A DNA stretch of 7,517 bases, taken from positions 3,946 through 11,462 of the forward strand of contig PMBY01000104.1 in assembly GCA_003153875.1 (NCBI GenBank). The letters run 5' to 3'. Below, piece after piece: positions 1-5,486 of the stretch. The stretch comes from Myxococcales bacterium (GTDB taxonomy: Bacteria > Myxococcota > Polyangia > Fen-1088). Both the position numbers and the translations under genes were made by a program. The notes under the pieces are model-generated. The model did no database searches. It was not told the origin of the DNA and was given only the letters and a program-made list of their open reading frames with translations. The first letter of the stretch is position 1. The number at the start of each line of letters is the position of its first letter.

Positions 1-678
1 CCCAAGCTCGACCCCGCGCAGATCGCCGATTTCTTGGGGCCGCAGAAGTACTTCTCCGAAGTGGCCGAGCGGACCGAGGTGCCTGGCGTGGCCACCGGCC
101 TGGCCTGGATGCCCACCGGCGGCGACATCCTGTTCATCGAGGCGTCGCAGATGCTGGGCAAGGGCAATCTCATCCTCACCGGCCACCTGGGCGACGTGAT
201 GAAGGAATCGGCGCGCGCGGCCCTGTCGTGGGTGCGCACCCATGTCGAGGAATTCAACCTCAATCCGGATTTCGAGAAGCTGGACGTGCACCTGCACGTG
301 CCAGCCGGGGCAGTATCAAAGGACGGCCCTTCGGCGGGCGTGGCTATGATCGTGGCGCTGGTGTCGCTGTTCACTGGCCGTCGCGTGCGCGGGGACGTGG
401 CCATGACTGGAGAGATCACCTTGCGTGGCAGCGTGCTGGCGGTGGGCGGAATCAAGGAAAAAGTCCTGGCCGCACACCGAGCCGGGATCAAGCGTGTGGT
501 CCTGCCTGACCGCAACCGCAAGGACATGGTCGACATCCCTGAGAGTGTCCGCAAGGATATGGAATTGGTCTTCGTCAAGCGCATCCAGGAAGCCCTGGAG
601 CTGACGCTAGAATCCGTGCCGGTGGTGATCCCCGGACCAGATTCCGGCCCGCCCGAGGGGACTGCGGCGAGGGCGTAG
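1..678 (+). CDS. lon: Lon protease, C-terminal proteolytic domain (5' end outside window)
   Basis: This is the C-terminal part of the ATP-dependent serine protease Lon, a cytoplasmic AAA+ enzyme that degrades misfolded and regulatory proteins. The frame is open from base 1 with coding sequence (PKLDPAQIADFLGPQKYF), so the gene begins upstream and the TTG at 34 is not the start. Visible Lon signatures are GPQKYFSEVAERTEVPGVA, the TPTGGDILFIEA-like stretch (here MPTGGDILFIEA), and HVPAGAVSKDGPSAG, whose Ser codon at 331-333 is the catalytic serine. The catalytic Lys of GGIKEKVLAAHRAG is at 460-462, 43 residues later, as in E. coli Lon (S679/K722). The domain is intact and ends in a short Pro/Gly-rich tail that is not part of the conserved fold. 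The ATPase and N-terminal domains are off the left edge. The gene converges on the barrel gene with only 11 bp between stop codons. Identity is certain; paralogue number cannot be judged. Confidence 0.97.
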   Translation, partial: PKLDPAQIADFLGPQKYFSEVAERTEVPGVATGLAWMPTGGDILFIEASQMLGKGNLILTGHLGDVMKESARAALSWVRTHVEEFNLNPDFEKLDVHLHVPAGAVSKDGPSAGVAMIVALVSLFTGRRVRGDVAMTGEITLRGSVLAVGGIKEKVLAAHRAGIKRVVLPDRNRKDMVDIPESVRKDMELVFVKRIQEALELTLESVPVVIPGPDSGPPEGTAARA

Positions 679-691
679 GGCGCCCGTCGTC
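666..691. terminator. GC-rich hairpin at the convergent lon / barrel-gene junction (possible bidirectional terminator)
   Basis: GGGCG (671-675) pairs perfectly with CGCCC (681-685) around a 5-nt loop that contains the end of the lon stop codon. The stem can be lengthened by CGA (668-670) with TCG (687-689) if G686 is bulged, plus two weaker outer pairs. It spans both stop codons of two convergent genes, where a shared terminator is expected. No T tract follows on either strand, so an intrinsic terminator of the standard kind is not shown, and the structure may be incidental in such GC-rich DNA. Confidence 0.3.
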
Positions 692-2480
692 AGTAGAGAT
701 ACATCAGCCGAACGCGACCGCTCCACATCGTGTTGCTGATCGAGTTCAGCTCGGCGCTTGGCCAGAGGTCGGCGCGGGCATAGGCAAGAACCGCCTTCAC
801 GAAAAGCTGCTTGGCCACGAGGTACTGAATTGCCCCAAAGACCTGGAGGTGGGCGACGTAGTCCTGTCTGCTGCCTAGACTGGAGCGGTAGTACTGTGTC
901 GTCCAGTTGGCCCCTCCGCCGAGCATCAAGTCCTCGAGAACGGAGCCCCGGCGTCCGAGATGGGCATTGGCAAAGCCGCCAAGACTGGCCTTTGTGTAGC
1001 TACCTGTGGCCAGGACGTTTCCGTCTGCATTTCGCGATGTGGAATCGCCGTACCCTATGTTTGCGCCGAACTCGACGTACGGATCGAAAACGCACTGGAC
1101 CGCAGCGCCTAGGCCCTTGTTGGTTGTCCCGGTATGGTCGGTTCCCTTTGACTGGACAAGGGTAACCTTGTCAGTAACCATCCGCTGATTCTGCGCTGTC
1201 ACGCTCTGGTACTCTGCCCCGGCCTTGAGCTTGAGCCACCCCAGGTCCAGGATGGCGCTAGGACGTCCGCCCAGGTAGTTGCTGGCGCCTGTCCCCAGGC
1301 TGGTGGTTCCGATCTCGCCAAGCATCTCGAAACGCAGGATGCTCATCGGATAGAGGTGCGCGGCGAGGTAGCCAAGCCCCAATCCCCGGGGACGGTCGTG
1401 CATGAAGGTGACTCCGTAGTAGTCAGGTGGCTCCATAGGGTTTCCGTCCCCAAGCTTCGGCCCCGGTTGTTCCTCTGACTTCGGTCCCAGGCGCTCCAAG
1501 GTGTTGACGTCGAGGCCCATGCCTGTGTGGTACAGCTCCCAGCCTTCAAAGCGGCCAACTTTCACATCCCAGACGTTCCAGTGCCCGACGCGCAACCAAA
1601 GGTCGTCGGTGTCGACTGTCCCTAGGTTTTTCTGATCACATGTGGTCGTGCCCGTGCTCTGGCACCCGTTGCCGACCAGCTCGGCCTGCGCCTGAATGAA
1701 AAACCGACCGCTGACATAGGTCGGCGTCACACGCAGAACTGCGCGCGCCTGCTGCTGCCACCTGGTGCTGTTGACTGCTAATTCGCTTTCGCGCTCGATC
1801 TTCTCGTACCCGGTGTCGACCCACGCCGAGCCTGAGACGCCCACCCCAGTCTTTGTCATGTAGGGCCACTGTAGGCCGTGAAAGGACGGTTCGAGCCACA
1901 GCGATCCGCCGTACAGACCGCGCACCATGGCGGAAGACGCGCCCGGTCCCCAGAAATGGACGCCCGGCCACGCAGACCATTCGCCGTAGGGGCCGCTGCC
2001 TGGATACGCGAGCGCCCCAAGATGCTCAACATACTGAGTTGGTGGTGGGGGTGGCTGCGGCACGAATGTGGGCATTGTTTCTTCTTCGGGAGGCGGGGGG
2101 GGTGCCGCAGGCTCCGCCGGGGACGGCGCCACCGGAGGCACCTCTGCCGGCGCAGCAGCGGCCGTGGCAGCCGGCGCAGGCTCAGGCGCGGGTTTGCTTT
2201 CCGCGGGGGCAGGTGGGGGAGGAGGAGGTGGCGGTGGCGGAATCTTGGTGATGTCTTCGCTGGGTGGTTTCTCCCAGACTTGGTTTGCAGCGGGGACGAC
2301 CGCCGTGTCCGCGCTCTTGTTGGCTTTGCCACTAGGCGCTGCCTTTTTCTTGGCCGCCGTGGCCGGCTTGGCCTTTTCTTTCTTGGCCGCTTCCGCCGCC
2401 GGGCTGAGAATCAACATGATCGCCGGCACCGAGCACAAGGCGACAGCCAACAGAACAGATCGGGTGCGTGTGGATGTCAT
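690..2480 (-). CDS. Secreted outer-membrane beta-barrel (porin-like) protein with Lys/Ala- and Pro-rich N-terminal region
   Basis: I do not recognise a named family; the architecture points to an outer-membrane barrel. The ATG at 2478-2480 gives 596 residues and a good Sec signal: MTSTRTR, a hydrophobic core (about 8-27) and a PAAEA-A type cleavage site near residue 31. A TTG five codons upstream is in frame but has no ribosome site, whereas the ATG has a weak GGATAGG just before it. After the signal come a Lys/Ala-rich stretch (about 32-55) and a Pro-rich region (about 72-148) with ten prolines at 81-90 and five-proline runs at 127-131 and 143-147. The rest (about 150-596) has alternating polar/hydrophobic stretches rich in Gly, Tyr and Trp, for example RFFIQAQAELVG and DLWLRVGHWNVWDVKVGRF, and ends in the aromatic RVRLMYLY expected of a barrel's last strand. 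Cys273 and Cys281 bracket a short loop and could form a disulfide. It follows the GH3 gene by 60 bp, so uptake of sugars is a reasonable but unproven role. Confidence 0.75.
   Translation of the reverse strand: MTSTRTRSVLLAVALCSVPAIMLILSPAAEAAKKEKAKPATAAKKKAAPSGKANKSADTAVVPAANQVWEKPPSEDITKIPPPPPPPPPPAPAESKPAPEPAPAATAAAAPAEVPPVAPSPAEPAAPPPPPEEETMPTFVPQPPPPPTQYVEHLGALAYPGSGPYGEWSAWPGVHFWGPGASSAMVRGLYGGSLWLEPSFHGLQWPYMTKTGVGVSGSAWVDTGYEKIERESELAVNSTRWQQQARAVLRVTPTYVSGRFFIQAQAELVGNGCQSTGTTTCDQKNLGTVDTDDLWLRVGHWNVWDVKVGRFEGWELYHTGMGLDVNTLERLGPKSEEQPGPKLGDGNPMEPPDYYGVTFMHDRPRGLGLGYLAAHLYPMSILRFEMLGEIGTTSLGTGASNYLGGRPSAILDLGWLKLKAGAEYQSVTAQNQRMVTDKVTLVQSKGTDHTGTTNKGLGAAVQCVFDPYVEFGANIGYGDSTSRNADGNVLATGSYTKASLGGFANAHLGRRGSVLEDLMLGGGANWTTQYYRSSLGSRQDYVAHLQVFGAIQYLVAKQLFVKAVLAYARADLWPSAELNSISNTMWSGRVRLMYLY
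2095..2102. repeat. Homopolymer of eight G (C8 in the coding strand) inside the barrel gene
   Basis: Eight consecutive G on the + strand read as C8 within the proline codons for residues 127-131 of the barrel protein (CCC CCC CCG context). Tracts of this length can slip during replication; a one-base change would shift the frame ahead of the whole barrel. The tract is explained by the proline run, so slippage is only a possibility. Confidence 0.6.
2211..2240 (-). repeat. Ten-codon polyproline tract in the barrel gene
   Basis: These 30 bases encode ten consecutive prolines (residues 81-90) using mixed CCT/CCC/CCG/CCA codons, so the run is selected at the protein level rather than being a simple codon expansion. 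Runs of three or more prolines are known to stall ribosomes unless elongation factor P is present. The template strand here is a G-rich series of GG/GGGGG blocks. Confidence 0.85.
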
Positions 2481-2540
2481 GGGGAACCTATCCAACGGGA
2501 AAGTCAGCCCAGGGTCAAGAGTCTCTGCGGGCTATCGCAT

Positions 2541-5324
2541 CTACGGTGTGGATGTCACGGTGAACGTGTCGGAGAGAGGCAGGTTTGCCGAGCTCGGCCC
2601 CACCATGACCTTCACGGTACTGGCTTCGATCGCCCACTTGCTTGAGGTCGAGTCCCAGTACTTGAGATCGGCCACGCGCACAGGGATCGTCACGGTCTGC
2701 TTGGCCCCAGCAGCGATGGTCACGCGGGCAAACCCTTTGAGTTCCTTGACCGGACGTTTCTTGGTGGTACCGGGATAAGAGACGAAGAGAAAGACCACCT
2801 CGTCCCCGGCCACGGTTCCTGAGTTGGTGACGTCCACCGAGACGTTCACCACGGCGCTCTGTGAGGCGGTACCACAGGGGACCACGAGATTGCTATAGGT
2901 GAACTGCGTGTAGCTCAGACCGTAGCCGAACGCGAACTTCGGCGTGATGTTCTTGTTGTCGTAATAGCGATAGCCCACGTAGTAGTCCATCGTGGTGGTG
3001 GCTCCGCCGTTGAAGGTGGGCAGATCGCTCAACTGACTGGGCCAGCTTATGGGCAGCTTCCCGCTGAAATTGGCCTTGCCGAAAAGCAACTTGCCCAGGG
3101 CAGTGCCGCCCGTCATGCCGGGATACCACGCCATCACCACGGCCGAGACCGGGGGCAACGAGGTGAACCATGGCATGTCGATGACGCTGCCGCCTTCGAG
3201 CACAACCACCATGGGCTTGCCCAGCGCCGCCACCGCCGTAATCAGGCCGTTCTGAGCGCCGGAGTTCATCTTGCCGTCGAGCGCGAGGGTGGTGCGGTCA
3301 CCGCTGCCGTTGTATTCTTCGCCCTCGTCATAGGGGGTGAGCCCGGCGACGACTACGATGAAATCCGCCCCCGCGGCCGAGGCCGCCGTGCTGCCGCTGG
3401 TCACCGTGACGCCTGACCCTGCCGCCGATTGGATACCGGCAAAAGGCCCGACGGCCTTGCTGGAATCGAAATCGACTCGGCTGCTGCCCACATCGCCAAC
3501 CCGAATACCGGTCGCAAAGTTGATGGTTCCGTTGTTGACGTCGTCAGAGCAATTGTTGATACCGGGACCAGTGGCAACGCCAGAGCTATTCACCGGAGCA
3601 CAGTAGCTCTGGGTCAGGCCAACCACGGCAATCTTGGTGAACGTGCTCTTGATGGGAAGTGCGTTGTCGTTCTTGAGCAGAACCATCGACTCCAGAGCGG
3701 CAGTTTGCGCAAGAGTGACGTGCGCATCGTTGCCGGTGATGGAACCGCCGCTGAATCCCGTGGTGGCTGCTTTCAGGCCAGTGCCCTTGTCCACGCCAAA
3801 GCGGTACTTCTGCTCCAGGATGCGTTTGACCGCGGTATCAACCTGCGTCTGATTGATGGCTGAGCCGATGCTGCCTTCGATCGTGCTGAAGTTGAGACTC
3901 CAGGGAAGCTCCATATCCATGCCCGCCGCGATAGCTTGGCCCGCAAGCGTGGCGTTCGGCGATGCGCCATTTCCGCCTGGCATGGCCCACCAGTCGGACA
4001 TCACAAATCCATTGAAACCAAAGTCCGTGCGCAAAATGTCGTTGAGCAGATGGGCGTTTTGCGTGCAGCTGGTTCCATTCACCAAGTTGTAGGCCGCCAT
4101 GATACAAGCCACGCCCCCGTCTTTGACGATCATCTCAAAGTGCCGCGCGTAGATCTCGCGCAGGGTCTGCTCGTCCATGGAAGAATTCTTGGATGCACGC
4201 TGATTCTCGATGTTGTTGGCGGCGTAGTGCTTGGCGCAGGCTGGAACATAGGTCTGGACGCCCGCAACCAGCGAGGTGCCCAAGCGGCCAAGCTGGTAGG
4301 GATCCTCCCCATAGGTTTCCTGCGCGCGTCCCCAGAGCGGATGGCGCAAAAGATTGACCGTCGGAGCCAGCAACATGGTCTGACTGGCGGCAGCCATCTC
4401 GTCGCCTATGGCCTGGCCAATCTGGTACTCGAGATTCACGTCCCACGCTGCCCCGCGCGCCATGGCAACCGGGAACACCGTGGACTTGCCGTGCGAGGTG
4501 TTGGTCGCCTGGATGGGCGCGTCCAGGTTGACCCCGCGTGGGCCATCCCGGAATGTAAACCCCTTGATCGACTTCGACGTGTTGTCGGGTTGGCGGAAGG
4601 TGTCGGTCCAATTTCTGGACGTGGAAGGTCCAGGGTCCGTGCCGCGCATCTGCTGCGCCTTTTCCGTCACTGAAAGACTCAGGACCGTCGTGCTAGCCTG
4701 GGTTTGGAACTTGGTGTGTTGGTCGGCCGGATAACCAGGCATCATCTTCGGATCAGCGGTAGGCCCAACCGTACAGGCCGCCTTGACAACCGTCGAGCCT
4801 CCTGAGCTGCTCGACGCAGAAGAGCCGCCCACGCTGGTCGTGCCGCCTGGACTCTTGCTGCCGCCCGCGATGGTCGCGCCGCCCACGCCAGTCGTGCTGC
4901 CCGGGCTCTTGCTGCCGCCTGTGCTGGTCGTGCCACCCACGAGGATGGTGCCGCCGTTCCCGCCGACAACCGTCACACCGCCGTTCCCGCCCGCGGCGCC
5001 GCCGCCACCAACCGCAAAGGTCGTACCGCCCGCGCCACCCACAATATTGATGCCACCCTGATTGGTGCCCCCCGCGCCGCCCGCATTGCCGCCGGGGCCG
5101 ACGGTGTTACCACCCGTGTCTGGATTGCCGGCGTTGCTCTCGGTCGATCCACCGGCGACGCCACCAGCGCTGCCGCCCGGGCCGCCGCTTCCGGTGCTGC
5201 CGCCAGCCGATCCGCCGGTTGGAGAGCCGCCCGTAGGGGCCGAGAGATTGCAACCGACTACCGAGCCAAGCAGAATCACGGCGAGGGCCGCGTGACGCAA
5301 GAAACCGGGAAGGAATTGGTTCAT
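2541..5324 (-). CDS. Glycoside hydrolase family 3 lipoprotein (beta-glucosidase-like) with Gly-rich stalk
   Basis: A complete 927-residue exo-acting GH3 enzyme, expected to release terminal beta-linked sugars outside the cytoplasm. Residues 1-24 are a lipoprotein signal with lipobox VVGC (Cys25). Residues 26-178 form a Gly/Ser/Thr/Asn-rich low-complexity stalk. The GH3 barrel follows: FRDGPRGV (258-265), GRAQETYGEDP (332-342), the substrate-contact pair Lys365-His366 in CAKHYAANN, and the nucleophile Asp444 in GFVMSDWW (codon 3993-3995). The second alpha/beta domain (about 545-760) holds the acid/base region around EGEEYNGSGDR (667-677), probably one of Glu667/669/670. A C-terminal fibronectin III-like domain (about 798-925) shows the usual KELKGFARV and VGPSSANLPLSD patterns. 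The start is supported by GGAG eight bases upstream. Exact substrate (glucoside, xyloside, other) cannot be read from sequence. Asn at +2 after the lipid Cys does not settle inner versus outer membrane. It is probably the first gene of a two-gene operon with the barrel gene. Confidence 0.95.
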   Translation of the reverse strand: MNQFLPGFLRHAALAVILLGSVVGCNLSAPTGGSPTGGSAGGSTGSGGPGGSAGGVAGGSTESNAGNPDTGGNTVGPGGNAGGAGGTNQGGINIVGGAGGTTFAVGGGGAAGGNGGVTVVGGNGGTILVGGTTSTGGSKSPGSTTGVGGATIAGGSKSPGGTTSVGGSSASSSSGGSTVVKAACTVGPTADPKMMPGYPADQHTKFQTQASTTVLSLSVTEKAQQMRGTDPGPSTSRNWTDTFRQPDNTSKSIKGFTFRDGPRGVNLDAPIQATNTSHGKSTVFPVAMARGAAWDVNLEYQIGQAIGDEMAAASQTMLLAPTVNLLRHPLWGRAQETYGEDPYQLGRLGTSLVAGVQTYVPACAKHYAANNIENQRASKNSSMDEQTLREIYARHFEMIVKDGGVACIMAAYNLVNGTSCTQNAHLLNDILRTDFGFNGFVMSDWWAMPGGNGASPNATLAGQAIAAGMDMELPWSLNFSTIEGSIGSAINQTQVDTAVKRILEQKYRFGVDKGTGLKAATTGFSGGSITGNDAHVTLAQTAALESMVLLKNDNALPIKSTFTKIAVVGLTQSYCAPVNSSGVATGPGINNCSDDVNNGTINFATGIRVGDVGSSRVDFDSSKAVGPFAGIQSAAGSGVTVTSGSTAASAAGADFIVVVAGLTPYDEGEEYNGSGDRTTLALDGKMNSGAQNGLITAVAALGKPMVVVLEGGSVIDMPWFTSLPPVSAVVMAWYPGMTGGTALGKLLFGKANFSGKLPISWPSQLSDLPTFNGGATTTMDYYVGYRYYDNKNITPKFAFGYGLSYTQFTYSNLVVPCGTASQSAVVNVSVDVTNSGTVAGDEVVFLFVSYPGTTKKRPVKELKGFARVTIAAGAKQTVTIPVRVADLKYWDSTSSKWAIEASTVKVMVGPSSANLPLSDTFTVTSTP
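4791..5249 (-). other. Low-complexity Gly/Ser/Thr/Asn-rich stalk-coding region of the GH3 lipoprotein
   Basis: This segment codes for residues 26-178, built from GG, GGS, GGT and GGN motifs with almost no charged residues or secondary-structure signals. It lies exactly between the lipidated Cys and the first folded GH3 residues, so it most likely acts as a flexible tether holding the enzyme away from the membrane. Long linkers of this kind behind a lipobox are frequent in Polyangia lipoproteins (general knowledge). Both strands have long open frames here because of the base composition; those are not genes. Confidence 0.85.
4830..4937 (-). repeat. Two tandem copies of a 54-bp (18-residue) repeat in the stalk
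   Basis: Two adjacent 54-bp units encode GGTTSTGGSKSPGSTTGV (residues 130-147) and GGATIAGGSKSPGGTTSV (148-165). The GGSKSPG core is identical in protein and the DNA CTCTTGCTGCCGCC (+ strand) recurs 54 bp apart. A degenerate third start (GG at 166-167) follows. The lysines here are the only positive charges in the stalk. The DNA similarity suggests a recent duplication. Confidence 0.8.
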
Positions 5325-5332
5325 GGGGGAAT

Positions 5333-5336
5333 CTCC
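5333..5336 (-). promoter_or_regulatory. Ribosome binding site of the GH3 gene
   Basis: GGAG on the - strand lies eight bases before the ATG at 5322-5324, an ideal spacing. It fixes the start that also gives a perfect lipoprotein signal peptide. Confidence 0.75.
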
Positions 5337-5410
5337 GACGTTTCTGGGGATGCTTCGCGCGGGCGTTCAACCGCTACCCGCAATTTGCCATCATCGTAGC
5401 AGTCCGTCGA

Positions 5411-5441
5411 GGTTAGGTATGCCGCGCAAACAGTCCTAACC
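5411..5441. repeat. Perfect 7-bp inverted repeat (GGTTAGG-N17-CCTAACC) upstream of the GH3 gene
   Basis: GGTTAGG at 5411-5417 and its exact reverse complement CCTAACC at 5435-5441 are separated by 17 bases. The arms lie just downstream of the candidate -10 box at 5448-5453, so one arm would sit at the predicted transcription start. This is a sensible place for a repressor operator; a leader-RNA hairpin is the other option. The arms do not extend beyond 7 bp. Confidence 0.5.
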
Positions 5442-5447
5442 ACAGGT

Positions 5448-5477
5448 CTTATACACTTCACGCGTCCCGCCTGAGAA
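5448..5477 (-). promoter_or_regulatory. Candidate sigma-70-type promoter for the GH3 / barrel genes
   Basis: On the - strand TTCTCA (5472-5477; 4 of 6 with TTGACA) is followed after 18 bases by TATAAG (5448-5453; 5 of 6 with TATAAT). The stretch is AT-rich relative to its surroundings and lies in the only sizeable intergenic gap of the window. Transcription would start near 5441, leaving a leader of about 115 bases. Sigma factors of the presumed host may read other motifs, so this is tentative. Confidence 0.4.
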
Positions 5478-5486
5478 GGACCAAGG

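Noticed and set aside
2493..2495. TTG as the start of the barrel gene
   Set aside because: No ribosome site precedes it, and the ATG five codons later has a weak one and leaves a more typical signal peptide.
2481..2540. Separate promoter or terminator between the GH3 and barrel genes
   Set aside because: On the - strand TTGACC resembles a -35 box but no acceptable -10 box follows at the right distance; the only stem (AGCCC/GGGCT) has 5 bp, a large loop and no T tract.
1878..2778. Two long + strand open frames opposite the barrel and GH3 genes (255 and 236 codons)
   Set aside because: They are Arg- or Gly-rich mirror frames of the Pro-rich and GC-rich coding sequence, cross the gene boundary, and show no domain or good start. 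The - strand frames have signal peptides and recognisable folds.
4791..5249. Reading the Gly-rich region as a PE_PGRS-like or collagen-like protein
   Set aside because: There is no Gly-X-Y periodicity and no PE domain; the region lies between a lipobox and a GH3 domain and fits a linker better.
5462..5482. Possible terminator after the membrane protein gene
   Set aside because: Only a 4-bp GTCC/GGAC stem with a 10-base loop and no T tract can be formed.
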